Assembly: GCA_003342815.1 (NCBI GenBank)
Contig: PTEX01000236.1
Location: 248,001-312,000, forward strand
Origin: Eudromia elegans
Lineage: Eukaryota > Chordata > Aves > Tinamiformes > Tinamidae
Reading direction: 5' to 3'
Length of the DNA: 64,000 bases
In this document: positions 1-12,960 of the stretch, piece by piece
Position numbering within the stretch: the stretch's first letter is position 1
How the letters are laid out: the number at the start of each line of letters is the position of its first letter
The notes under the pieces: generated by a model
Told to the model about the DNA's origin: nothing
The model's database searches: none
What the model saw: the letters and a program-made list of their open reading frames with translations, nothing else
Position numbers and translations under genes: made by a program

Positions 1-3000
1 TCTCGTAGAGCATCCTTGAAAGCTCAGGCCCAAATACGTGTTAAATCAAGGTACAATTTGGTCCAAGAGGAGAGTGTTCCCCGTTTGGTTAAAGGGTGGG
101 CTCTGCAGTGGAGTGATCTAAATGGATGTTTCCAGATGTCTCAGGAAATTTGATGCAATGTTCTGCAAAGCTCTGAAAGCTCAACAGAAATGAATACGTC
201 AAATTTACCTACAGAAAAATGAAATTAAAAAGAAACTACATGGTTAAAGAACAGGAGAAGAGAACTCAAAGAGCCTGCTTATGAAGAAGTTTTGTAAATG
301 CCATTTAGAAAAGCCCAGTTTTACTTTGGGGTAAGCGAAAGAGAGACGTGATAGAAAGAAAATGTCCCATGTGTTGTGGAAGAACAATTCTTAGCCAGAA
401 GTCTTGAGCAGAGATGACTAAGGCTGGTGTTTCTTTCATAGTCAGAAAAGGCTGCTGCTGAAAGCAAAGTTATCAACAATCTGTCTGAATAACCCTATGG
501 ATTCCTGCTCATTCGTGCTAATAACTTTGAACAAAGAGATTTCAAAGGAAATTTCACCAGCAAGTGGCACTTCCTCCAGACCTGTGCTGTCATGTGGAAA
601 GCTCAATATAGATTTGAGCTGTTCAGGATGTGAACTTGAGTAGTGGAGAAGACCTAACGGCCTTCCTGTCAGGCTTTCTAAATCACAGAATTCAATTCTT
701 CCCGCAGCTCACTGTGACTTCAGCTATGCCAGAATTCTGTTAACTCTTTCTCTAGGCTTCTCACGCGACTTATCCCAGCCTGAGATGTCAACATTATCAT
801 GACGCCTTTGAAGAGAGGCCATTTCTTCCAAAGAGGCTGGCTTTTAACAGAAGAAGGGTGTGCAAAGTTAGGAGTTAAATGAGTTCTGCAGTGGGGGATG
901 CAATTGCTCTACTGGCTTAGGATGTGCCCAGTGGTTGTCTTGTGCTCTCCAGTTCTGTAGAGAAGGGTAATAAATGTGCAGTTTTCTTCTTTGTGGGGTG
1001 TGGAAGCTCTAAAATCAGGTTAAACTGTTTTCTACTTCATGAGAAAATAATTTCTCTTAAGCATGACAATGAACTACAGTCCATGGACCTAAAAATACAT
1101 GATGGATTTCCATTTCCATCTCCCACCTGATGATCATCCATGAGCCATCTCCCTACCGGGCATAGCACAGGACTGAAAAAAGACATGCCCTGAGATTGAC
1201 AGGTTTACTGAAGCCAGTAGTAGTTAGTAGCACCTTAGAAGGTGTCCGCCTTTCTTTTCATGGCCATACTGTCCAACAGTGCCATATCTGAATCATTTCC
1301 ACTACAACCCACTTGCAGGTGGACTCAATGCGGTGCACAGCTCTAATTAGTCAGGAAATACTAGGGCAAATATCACTGATCTGCTTGGATGGGTCTAACA
1401 CATGGTAGCAAGACCAGTAGGTTGACCAGTCAGAAACCAGAGAGGTGGGAACCCCAAATGAATGGATAAATTGGATAATCTGTGGGATTATACTGAGTGT
1501 GGGTAATTTCCTGCTCTGCTACGAAAGCATGTGGAGACAGGCTGATACCCACACCCTATAAATGCAATGCAATGGTGTGTATAGGCTTCATCCCCTGGAT
1601 TCAGTCCTCCACCCTTGTGCAGAAGTAACTATTTCATGCACGCATGCAAGATGCATGCTGCAGAGAAGACGGGCACATGCAGAGACATGTGTGCATGCCC
1701 GCTCGTGGCCGCCTCGTTGGCTGGTGTCCCACCACAGCTCATCCTGCCTGCACGCACTAGGCTGTGCCTGTGTATGGAAAGGGGAAGGATGTGTATGGAT
1801 GTATGGGGAAGGAGAGTCTCATCCAGCATTAAGACTTAACTGCTTCCTTGGCACGTGCCAGCCCCCAGCAAGCTGGCAAGGCTGCCCTCTGGTTTTGGCT
1901 TTCCACATAAAATAGACCTCTGGTTCCTGGCAGGTGGAGAAGGTGTCCTTAAGTCTAGGTACACGTGGACTGGATGTGGAGGCTCCAGTTTTCCATTCCC
2001 GTTTGCCTTGGGATGTGGATGAAAAGCTGCAACAGCACCTGCTGGCTATCAAATCTGAATGAATTTGCCGGGGGGAAAAAAAATGAGAAGAAATCTGCTG
2101 CTTTTGCCCATTCTTTGGCACTCTTATGCCTTTGGTAAAGTCAGAGCCTGCCTGGGAGCACGCCTGTTGCTTAGCAGCAGAACAGCTCTCCTGATGCTCT
2201 GGAGATCTCCATCTAGGGACATCGTGGGGAAAAGAATCAGGACATCATTCCTCTCAAACAACTGATGCCTTTTTATTTATTTATCCATGAATTACGGCAT
2301 CAAATGGTTTACACGGAAAACACCTTGTTCCTCAGTAATTCAGTTTAAGGATATATGGAAGGTGCCTTGATGTCTTATTTAGACTACTGTGTTATTCACA
2401 AAATTTATCTGGGTCTCCTTGCTGCCAATGCTGTCATGAGCATGTGTTTGTGCACTGAATAGGACATATGTATCATTCTGGTTTGCTGATAGCCTCGTGG
2501 ATCAATAGTTGTCAGTGGCTTATAGATAATCTGTGCCTTCATTATTGTTTGTGGAGTGTGTGTGTTCAGAATTTCAGACAATGCAATAAATAAGTAGGCA
2601 TGTGGGCATTTATTTTGTTCGGCATTGGCATCCAGCTAAGCCAGAGGTACTACTCGATGTATATTTTTTAAGCAGTGCAGCACTATGTGACAGCCGATGA
2701 GGATGACAGAGAAGAAACAGTACAGGGCTGAGCTGTAGCTGTCAGCACTACCTCCATCGCCCCAAAGTCACTTTTGCTATCACCATATTCCTGAGCATTC
2801 CCAGAGCAGACATGTGCTCTTAATCCATCACAAATCCCTTCCTGCTTGTCCTCATCCCTGCCACTCATCTGGGTTTGGGAGATTGTCAGTAGCAGTTACC
2901 TTGAGGACAAAAGCTTTTAGAGAGTTCAGGCCCCAAACAAGAGCACAGTTGTGTTGCAAGCAGCCAAAATCTGCCCCTTGCCTTTCCTGCTGGCTCCTTT

Positions 3001-4167
3001 GCCTGTTTTCCATCTGTGAATTACATGCACTTTTCCTTACTTGGAGCACTCCTTCACGGAGTTCTCCCTGCAATCCCACAGCTAGCACAGGAGCTGGCTC
3101 CAGCTGTGTGCTCTAAATAACCTCTTTCTCAAAGTACCTTCTGCAGCCTTTCCTCAGACCTCCCTTCTCAGAATGAGAGCCCACAGCTTTCCCTTCTCCT
3201 TTCCAATTGGCTTTTAGAACTCATACCTCAAACTCATAATTTTTTGGCTCGGATTGACCCTCCCAGGGTCACTGCATGGCCAACGCATCATCATGATGTC
3301 CCTGGTGCTGCAAGGCAAACTGAGGATGAATTAAGACCTGGCACTTAACACGCAGGGTTGACACACATCAACTTCCCTACCCAGTTACGTTGGGATGTGT
3401 TGGCATCTGTTCAAGCAGTTTCTTACTCAACCTGGAAATTCCTATCTATTGCTGTATAGTTTATGGGTAATGTTATGCAGCACCGAGGATAAATCCAAGA
3501 CCTGAATGATTCCCTTGCCGTGAAGAGACATTTTGAACTTCTGGCATTAGCCTTGGCTGTTGGAGCCCATTTGAAACGAGCATGTTCCTATATACCCAAG
3601 CTCACCTCTTCCAGCTGGCACCGGGAGGCCTTGCTGTGTTGTGTCTGCTTTGCACCTCATCATCAGCAAGGATGATCCTGGAATTAATTTGGCTGGTGAT
3701 TCGGTAGACGGCACATGAGGCAGAACAGGATGTTGGGAGTGGTTCCGCATCTGTCTCCCATCACCGGTTGTTCCAGGAGTCTGGAATGGGATGTTTCGAC
3801 CGGCTGCGAGGAGAACAAGCTTTGGAAATGAGGAGCACAGTGCACCCCAGTGCGGAGTCGTGCCTGGAATTGCAACCAGGGAGGGAGCAACATTTAATGA
3901 CGGAAGTTGGGACAAGGAGCTGGGTGTTACAAGCGCTGAGCTCTTCAGCTGGGCCTGTGTCACTAACTCGCCATGTGATTTGGATGTGTTGTTCAAACCC
4001 AGCTGAGCCTTAAGCTCTTCCTTCAGTTGTTAAAATGCACAAAATGGTTCTGATTGCTCCTGTGGGGTGTGGTGCAGCTCAGCGTTTGGAAAGAAGTGTA
4101 AAAGACTGATTATTGGTGAAAGGAGAATTAGAAAAATCAAAACATTATTGAAATCCTAATTCGTACA
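1..4167. other. Intergenic, no gene recognised
   Basis: Ordinary AT-moderate sequence. ORFs of up to 149 codons occur (for example 3547-3996, minus) but none resembles a known protein. Around 1634-1705 there is an alternating purine-pyrimidine, ATGCATGC-rich patch. Confidence 0.7.
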
Positions 4168-4230
4168 GTGCTGGAGATTGGAATGGACCTCTGGAGGTCA
4201 CCAGGTCCACTCTCTCACACTCGAAGCTTG
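4168..4230 (-). mobile_element. CR1 LINE 3' fragment
   Basis: GGAGATTGGAATGGACCTCT followed by GGAGGTCACCAGGTCCA is the reverse complement of the well-known CR1 tail (the 'gaccTCyAGAGGTCCcTTCCAACC' region). Only the last few dozen bases are recognisable. CR1 is the dominant LINE of birds and other reptiles. Confidence 0.75.
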
Positions 4231-5748
4231 CTTGTTTATACTGCAAGCTTGCGTTGCTGTCCTTACCTAAACTGGAGCAGTGCCACCCATTTGGGTTTGG
4301 CTCGAAACCCTTCCTCTGCAGGAAGGCAGAGGTGGGCAGAGGACACACGGGCAGCTCCAAGTGTCTCAGCCACAACCAGGTCCCCGGTGCAACCGCAGAC
4401 GTTACCTTGCAGCGAAACCCAGGGAGGGCAGTGTTTGACTGGAGAGGATCCTTCTGGAAGGAAGAGGACAGAAAACCAAGGCTGATAGGTCTGGGGCAGG
4501 TCTTTGCCCTCTTCTTCAGATCCTTCAGATCTTTCTTGGGCTTTATCTGACTTGCACCCCTCTTCGAAACCTTCAGGCCTTCCTTCGCTCCTAATTTAAA
4601 TAATAATGCATCCTTTTTGGTAGTTATCTGTCTTCTACCTGGTACCTCATCAACAGGGCACAGAGCTTATTTCAGCTTCCCATGGGCCGGCACCCTTCCT
4701 TTTGCAATCTGTGCAAGGCTAACAGAGGAAAGCTGCTTGCTATCTGTGCTGTGGCTTAATCCTCGGTCTCCAATTCCCACTATCAGCACTATCACCAAGA
4801 CTTTTCTGTCTGCCACCATGTTGCAGAACAGCAGATAACATAATCCTAAATCCCAGGTACAGTTTTGACCCTTCCGCTGTACTGAGCTTATATTTGAAAG
4901 CAAAGTCTCATGCATCAGATGAATCACAGCTGGTAATATTCGCCTTCTGCCTGTATTTCCTTAGTATCAAACCAAGCCCCATGTGCTTTCTGCTGCCTTA
5001 TTTTCTGAAACTATTTTCAGTTTTCATTTGAAGCCGCTTTTTAATGCGGCCATGCATGTAAGACCTTCTGGTAAGAGAAATCAAAAAATTCCATGATGTA
5101 TCTTTCCCTCCTAAGGAGTTCTCATTTATTACTAAGAAGAATTATTCTTCCTGCCCATAAAGTAATTTTTCCAGTATGTTGGTTACACATAACGTAAGAT
5201 TAGTTCCAAATCCAGATAGCTGTGGATTTATCAAAACCATCTAAAATGTACAAACACTCACACGCACACATGCACACATGGACTCTTAGAAAAGGCTTTC
5301 TGGGCCAGCTTTTTTCTCCTGTTACACAGCTTAACTCAATCAAATTCATTAAGTCATCCTGGCTTGCTAACAATGGAGTTGGGACTGGGATATTGTGTCT
5401 GGGTAGGTATTAAAGCGAGCACCTGTGCTAGTCGTAGGCCAGACTTACTCTCCATGCACCAGTTACCCAACAAGAGCAATACCATACAGTTTATTTTATA
5501 TTAACATACTCTTGCAACCATAGTGCCTGTTTTAGTTGCAAAAAGTAATCTTCTATTTCTTTCTTAGTTGCATCAGCATAAAAGCATTTTAGCCATCAAA
5601 ACACATGAAGGCTCTTGTTTGAAAAGCCCAGGTGAGGAGGGTTTGAGCATTATCAAAAGCTGCTATGAGACAATCCCTTAATGGCCAGGGTTGCTCGTGG
5701 TACATCTCTTTAGGGCAGGGCTGAGGTTTACCCTTTTCCCAAAGGCAA

Positions 5749-5775
5749 ATCCAAGTGGAGATGCTCCACTTGGAT
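5749..5775. repeat. Perfect 12-bp inverted repeat with 3-base loop
   Basis: ATCCAAGTGGAG, then ATG, then CTCCACTTGGAT: the arms are exact reverse complements. It is too short, and the loop too tight, for a standard pre-microRNA. No gene adjoins it. Confidence 0.9.
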
Positions 5776-5794
5776 GCTCCACAGCACAACTTCG

Positions 5795-5822
5795 AAAGTA
5801 GGAAAGTAGGAAAGTAGGAAAA
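5795..5822. repeat. Short tandem octamer (AAAGTAGG) x3
   Basis: Three exact copies of AAAGTAGG followed by AAAA. It starts 19 bases past the perfect hairpin at 5749-5775. Confidence 0.9.
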
Positions 5823-8800
5823 TCTCTGTATTTCCTTACAAATATAACAGGGCTTAGATTAAGGGTCTTGCAGTTATTATCTCTGAATCTCAGTGTTCTC
5901 TCACTCTGGGGCTGCTACTCATCCTTGAGTCCAAGGTCTGATCTGTGTGAGATGTGCTGTATAAACAAAAAAAAATATATAATACAAAAAGGGGTGGCCT
6001 CTTGAACAAACCAATTTCCTAAATGATCTTGGATTTAGCTTTCTGTTCAGCAGTGTAATTTAGAAGAAAACCTGGCATTAACCTGGCTTAAATCAGTCAA
6101 GGTCCACTTGCGGGATCTCAACTTGCTGTTGGCTGCTGCAGTGACTTTCTGAGCCCGTCGGATAAAGGGCTCTCTCCATCTCCCCACGGTGGGATCAAGA
6201 TTTGGCAGCTTTAAAGAAGCCACCCAAAAGAGTTTCTGTTTTCCTCATACTTTTCCTCTGTAGTAAAAAAAAATAAATAAAATTACTCACATGTATTGAA
6301 GATATCTCTTGAGCCAAGTCAACTTTACAAGAGGTAAATAAACCCAGGATTTTCCAAAGTGGTTTTGGGTTGTTTCTAGTTTGGGGTACCTGATTTTTGA
6401 TCTCTCAATGGGGAAAAACCCCTGTACTTGGGTTTCCCTCAACCCCTGCCAGGTTTTTCCAGATAAATACCTCAAAAATTGCCCAGTTGCCAAGCAAGGT
6501 CTTGCTGCCTACTGCTTTGAGAAAACAGCTGGTCAGGAAGTGCATAATACATGGCTATAAAATCCCCACTTTCTGTTTTGGCTCTTTTAGGGTGGAATTA
6601 AAGCAAGCCACACGCAACAATCACTCGATGGGATTTCATACTTGAACTTTATCATTTTTCCCCTGCAACAGCAGGAGAGAGAAGTGGGGAGAGATGAGAA
6701 CTGATGGCAGAGGAATTTGAGCAGCTGGAACAGGGCAAAATCCATGAAAACTGTGAAGCTGAGATAGATTTTTCCTCCACCCTGGGGTCTGAGTAGTTTT
6801 TCCATCTCACAAAAACACCCACAGAAGGGAAATGCTTTTCCCTTCTCCCTACTTAACTATAACACAGAGCATGTGATGAATAAAAGGTGCTTCCAATAGC
6901 ACTGGGAAATATTCCTTGCCCCAAGGAGAGGCTGGTGGATCCTGCTGTGGATACTTAGCAGCACCAAAAAAAAAAAAAAAAGAAAAAAGAGAGAAATTAG
7001 GGAAGGAGAAACACAGGAGTGATGATGGCTCTGCAATATCTGCCTGGCTCAGGACAAAGGAAATAAATCCCTGTGTCTGTGTAAGTAAAGGGAATACTCT
7101 GATTAAGAGCCAGCTTGGCCAGCAGACCCTCTTGCAGTTGGGGCTACTTCCCATCTGGGTGCCAGGTGTGGTGGTTGGCAGCTAAGTGAACCCTTTGATG
7201 CCCCATGTTTTAGTTGTTAATTGAGTCCTTTTTGCTACAGCAACATTTAGTTACGAAAGAGTATTTCCTTCACCTGACCCCTCCTTGTTTTGAGGGCAGG
7301 AGGTTCTTGGAATCAGCATGAAAAGCCCCAAGAACTTGGGATTCATTTCCCATGCTCTGACACGAATCTTCTGCGTGACCCTTCATCCAATCCCTTAATC
7401 TTCCATTGCTTCAATTTTCTTTGGAATATCAAAGCTTCCCATATCTGCGAGGGCCTTGGGAATCATGGGAAGAGAGGGATATTATGTGACGTGGCTACTG
7501 TGCATGCTACAAAGAGCTCTCAGTGAGATGTTTCTCTCTTCCCCATCTGAAAGGGCTTGATTTGCTAGTCAAGCTGGCTAGCAAACCAGTGGTGGTTGCA
7601 TCCTTTCTTTGAGAGATGGTAAATACAGTGATGGAATGATAGCACTTTTACAGAAGGATATGCCTTTGAGGAGACACGTAACCCTACTGCAGGCTCACTG
7701 CAATCACTGGGTCATGGATCTTGTCCATGAGGATACAGTTAATTTACCCCAAAGTTGATAGACATGCTCCAAAACCATCTTTGGCTCCAATTCCTTCTCT
7801 CACTGCCTCTCTAGTCACAGAGTTGGGTATATTATTCTTTCCTGGACAATGTCAAATGAAGATCAGAGATATATATATATTTTAATGGCTGTTGCTCGGT
7901 GAAAGCTGGAGGTTTTCTGAATATAAGACAGCAATAGCTTCTGTAACCTGACAGAGGCTGTTCGGAACAGGCTGTTCGCTTTTGCTGACTTCTCAGTGGC
8001 AAACTCCCAGCAAGGGACTCGCAGAGTGATATGTGGGGAATAGATAAAAGGCATAATACGGCAGAGGAGAAAATCTGAAAGTTTCCTCATGCGCTCGTCT
8101 GTCTGCTGAGATGTATTTATTATCGGTTTCAAATAATTTTATATTTTCCAACATATTTCAGATATATGGTATGATATAAAAAAAAAAAAAAAGGACTCTC
8201 GCAACACTGTTATAAATGATTGGAAATTACCAGCTGGGAAGTTTGTCATCTGCAATATATAACACAATGGAAGCGTGTTGTATTAAAAAAAATCCATATT
8301 TCAAAAATAAAATAATAAAAAAGAAGCCCTTGTCAGAAGCAATCTGTTTTCGAGGAATATTCTGGATGTAAAGTGGAGATTTATAAACCATGCAGTGTGT
8401 GCACAGAAAATGGATGAAAACAGGGGCTGCTGGTTGGTGTGCGTCTGCAGTGGCCTTCCTGCATCTCTCAGCATCTGAGCCATGTGTAGACCATGGGCCA
8501 TTTCCAAATGGGGATCCAACAGCACGGCCTTCTTCCTTTCCAAAACGTTAGAAGACCAACTTCCCTAGTGGGGCTTGCACACATGGGTATAGGGCAGATG
8601 TTTGATAGTCAATGTCTGGCTGTGCCAAGTTCTGGACATGCTTTGGACTTTATTCCACCCCTTCCCAAGAGGCTAAGAAATGAATAGATTGATTTTGAAA
8701 GAGATGCGATTTGTTCCTTGGGAAAGAAATATCTGAATTTATGTGATGGTAACAAGATTTTGCACCAGCATATATTTCAACACAATATTGCATTCGTGGG

Positions 8801-10768
8801 AATACAATCGGTATTTTCTTGCCAAATATGCAGACATCTGTCAGTTGAAATAATGCTGAGTGCATTTGACTTAACAAGGATCAGGCTGTTGCTGCTGGAA
8901 CTTGCCACCCAGAGAAGCTGCAGCAAAGGCCCTGCATTTGGCTAGAGACAACTGTTGATATGAATGATGAGAAATAGCAATGGGAAGACTAACAAAACCG
9001 GCTCTTGGAAAGGCAAAAAAATACCCTGATTTTCATTTCAGGTTTAGAAATGGATGGTATCTGCAGCTCTAGTGCTAGCTAACATAAAAATGCCTGTGGA
9101 ATGAAAAAATGAAGGGCCAAATGTGATGAAAATGGTACCTTGCCCTGTATTTCTGTGCAGAGCCTCCTCTGGGAGCACAACGGTGGGACAAATGGGGCTG
9201 CTGACACAATCAATGAAGATTCTTGAGAGCGTTGGCCAAGGATGGACCGGCGCAAGGATGTAAACCTGCTTCTCTCCGCCTGAATAAATCAATGCTTAGG
9301 AATCTCATAGATGAGCAAAGAGCACATTGTACCTGAATTCAAAGGGTGGCCTGATGTAGCAGTCACTTTATGGCCTACTTGAACACCATCCATTTTTCCT
9401 GGTCTCTTAACCATCTGCTAATCATTAGCGGATACTCACTCACAAAGCCAAGAATTTCTTTTTTTCCCCAATGAGGCATAAGTTTCAATGCTTCCTTGAC
9501 TCTTCACAGAGCCTCCAAGAGAATCTCTCCCAGCTACTCGCTAAAAGCTATTTTTAGGAAATAATTTTGCTGCTGAAGTATAATTCTAGCTTTTCCTTCC
9601 ATGCAGACTTCTTCCATGGGGCCAGGGCACCAGTCTGCTCACTTGGGTGGGAAAACTGCACATGGGCCAGGTTCTTCTCTGGGAGTCGTCGAAGAGGGTG
9701 AGATTCATTACAGCTAACAGCAGCCTCCATCTGAGCCCAGCCTGGGCTCCCGGTAGAGTCAATCAAGAGAAATAGTCACTTCTAGAGGGTGAGATGTCTG
9801 CCTTAATTCATCCATCTGTCTTAGGATAGAATGAACCCTGCCTTCCAAGGCCCTATTTTTCTCTGTTCACTATAACGCGAGAGGAGAGAAATTAGCTCAG
9901 CAGAGAGTGGTACTTCAGGAGAGTAATTCTGGGTTGAGTGGACATCTGCTTTGATCACCTCTGCTGGAGATGGGCCTATGTCTATTATAACAGAAAAGCC
10001 AAAGGTGAGTGAAAGCTTGGGGTTTAACTGCACAGGCAACTCTTATCTGTGTTCCTGAATGTCTGATGGCACGGTGATCACAAGTCTGGAAGAAAATCTA
10101 GATGGGTATTTTATGCAAAATAAATATGTGAGGATGGACAGAAAGGCAATTAAGAGGCTAAGAGTAAGTTTATTCACACTTTTTAAACCATACTGAAAAT
10201 GAGGACAAATCCTTGCTGCCTCTTCAATGGTTGGAGAGATACAATTACTGAACATCTATCCTCACTCTCTGTCTAAAATGTGTCTGATATCATTGGGTAA
10301 AGTCAGAAAGGATTGTCTAGGTTAGTTCTATTTGATTCAGCTAATGAGTAACTTGGACATCCCCCGAGAGATTTCAGAGGTGGACAATTTTGTTCTTGCA
10401 GTTTATAATCTTGCAATATTTCCCTTGCACATAATTATGTAATGTTGGGGAAAGGTGGAGAGTGCATTTCTGGTAATAGGTTGTTGCCTTTATTAGATCA
10501 TAGGCTAATTCCCCAAATATGTGTTGTGTAGCCTTATTTACACTACATTATCATTTCATTTATGGGCCCTCAGAGCTCTCAGACACTTTGGGGAGCTCTT
10601 TAAACTCGCCTTTCATCATGTATTAATGAAGTGTTAATAGCTCACCCAAGGCATTTTTGAGCAAATGCCACGTGATGAGTTTGTTTGTGCAAACAGGCCA
10701 TGTGCTGTGCTAATACATGGCCCATGGGGACAAGGTATGTGCCACCTTACTGTTCATTTCTTCCTCCT

Positions 10769-10985
10769 TTGTTCAGCCTGGAGAAGGTGAAAGGTGGATG
10801 TTGGTGCTTTCTTCCAGTGCTAAAGGAGAGTTAGGGAGAAGATGGGGCCAGGCACTTTTCAGAGGTGTCTGGCTAAAGAACAACAGGCCAGGGAGGTAAA
10901 GGACAACAGTTGACACCACTTCAAGAAAGAGGCTGGATCAGGTGGTCTCCAGAGGTCCTATCACTTTGATACAACATGACCATGC
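10769..10985 (+). mobile_element. CR1 LINE 3' fragment, degraded
   Basis: TTGTTCAGCCTGGAGAAGGT near the start and GGCTGGATCAGGTGGTCTCC, then AGAGGTCC, near the end are typical CR1 3'-region strings in the right order and spacing. The middle is diverged and shortened. No ORF remains. Confidence 0.75.
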
Positions 10986-12359
10986 TGAGACGTTTGTAGA
11001 TGCCCTCCTGCATGAAACCCTCCTGATCTCTAATTATGAAAGACTTTGTCCCAGGATTCGCAGGACTGGCGAGCGTGGTAGGAGATGGGCTCAAATTCCT
11101 CACCTCTGGCAGCTGCATGCCCAGCAGTGTGGTATATCATTGCCTGGAGGCAGGAGGGTGATGGATTACCATTTACTGCCCAAATGGGTAGGGATGGCTC
11201 CATCACGCGCTCCTGTGTGCCTTTGGGTCTTGACTTGCCACTTACCACCTCTGCTCTGGCAGTGAAGTTATCCATATTAGTGCATTTCATTCTTTTTACT
11301 GAATTTTGATGTGTTCTTCCTCCCAGACTGACAGTAAAATTCCCTGGAATTTTCTTATGACTCTGGTGAATGAAATGAATTGAGTTTAAAAGGTATGCGT
11401 GTGCTGGCAAACTTCATTCTTATTTGCTAATTCTTTGGCAAAATGACCGCGCTCTAAATGCAGGGGGAGAAATAAAAACCTCTTTGCCAATTCCAGATAC
11501 AAGCAAGAGTTTCATCGCCTTTTTCTGCTAGCGTGCCAGAAAAGGATATGTTTTCTGACCTTCTCTCCTTATTGCCTCGTGTGAGGTCCTCAGCTGAGGT
11601 GGAGTTTAAAGGAGAAGGGTCAGGAAGGAATAAGAAGTGAAGGAAAAGGGGTGACATTCACCCCAATTAGGTTCTGCACATCTCTGAGCCTTTAAGCAAG
11701 ACCGGGCAGGGGCAGCGCACAGACCTCCTGGATGCTCACTTGCATGGTGCATTTTCTCACCTTCCCCTTTTTGTCTCAGCAGCTTTTTGCCACCTTCTGC
11801 CCTGACCTGGAAGGGGCCTTTACTTTGGATTTTAACTACTGCAGCATGAAGAAAAATAAACCTTGAAACTCCAGGAGACCAACTTGTGGGCACGGGGCTA
11901 AGCAAGCAAGAGGATGTGGAATCAGGCTACGGTGCTGATGCGAGTGAGCAGAAACAGAGCACTGGTGTTCCCTAAAAACTCTTTCACAAAGAGCTTAATT
12001 ACAGGTTGTTAATAAATGCCCCGAGCACATTTCGGGGGTCGGTGCCACAGGATAGGGATGATGATCAGGCTTCTGCAGAGCTTTTTGGGCAAGAGTTTGG
12101 GCTCCCTGCCTGAAACCACTCGCATCTTTTTAGCCTTTGCTGAGTAATCCCAACCGTGTCACTAGTAAACAAGAAAATCCAGCTCCACCACTTGCCCCTC
12201 AACCTTTCAGGCTTGCCTTTCCCATGCTTTCTTCCCCCAAACTAGCTGCTTAGGTCCATGCTCCCTCCAAAGAGCAAGTATGAATATCCCCGCTCCGTTT
12301 ACAGCAGGCAAATGGATAGGGGGAGGCTATCGTGAATTCCCTGGGAAATGTGGCAGGAT

Positions 12360-12960
12360 GCGACCCTCTTACAGCTGACCTTTTAATAACAAAAAAAAAT
12401 CACTCGGTGGTACGCTTTATTTTGATTTATCGTCGCACAACATAAAGGGATTATATATCAAAGGAGGCACTAAAAAGATAAGACTAATAAGAAGAGACCA
12501 AAGGAAGATGGGGGGGAAAGCACGAAGAAGGGTTTCATTGGTATTTTCAGTCAAGAGAGATAGGAAACCATGGCTTATCTTTAATGGCCCTGGGAAGGAT
12601 TTTTTTTCCCTTCCCGACAGCTGAAAATGCAGAGATCATGTCAAAAGAAACTCATATTTAAAAAAAATGTTCCGGCTTTGTAGAATATATCTCCGATAAT
12701 TGGGGGAACTGGACATTTTCTATGGGCTCTAGCTATGTTATTGTTTGCATTTAAATTATTTTCAAAAAGGAGATTTATCCAGGAGCCTCATATATTTTTA
12801 TTTTATTTCGTTTTATTATCGAGGCACTTTGATCCATCGGCAGAGCGAATATCAAAAAGTTAGCCTGACAAATGCTTAAAGATTTCCTTTGAAGAGGAAA
12901 AGTTATGAAAGATGCAATCACGGCTTAAGGGACACAGCAATCAAAGGCAGCCCAGCAAGT
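12360..12960. promoter_or_regulatory. Possible conserved intergenic element with TCF/LEF and SOX/POU-like sites
   Basis: Three TCF/LEF cores, ATCAAAGG (12457-12464), CTTTGATC (12827-12834) and ATCAAAGG (12940-12947), surround ATTGTTTGCATTTAAAT (12740-12756), which reads as a SOX site followed by a POU-like site. GATA-like AGATAAG and CTTATCT are also present. It lies about 15 kb past the stop codon. Function is inferred from motifs only. Confidence 0.3.

Larger units (their letters stand above)
4231..12359. other. Intergenic, no gene recognised
   Basis: Apart from the hairpin, the octamer repeat and a CR1 fragment listed separately, I see only short A or AT runs (for example 6966-6981, 7870-7880, 8177-8192) and no supported gene. 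Confidence 0.7.

Noticed and set aside
3547..3996. 149-codon minus-strand ORF
   Set aside because: No recognisable motif; it overlaps several other ORFs of similar quality on both strands.
5749..5775. Possible microRNA precursor
   Set aside because: A 12-bp stem with a 3-base loop is too short for Drosha/Dicer processing, and the flanks do not extend the stem.
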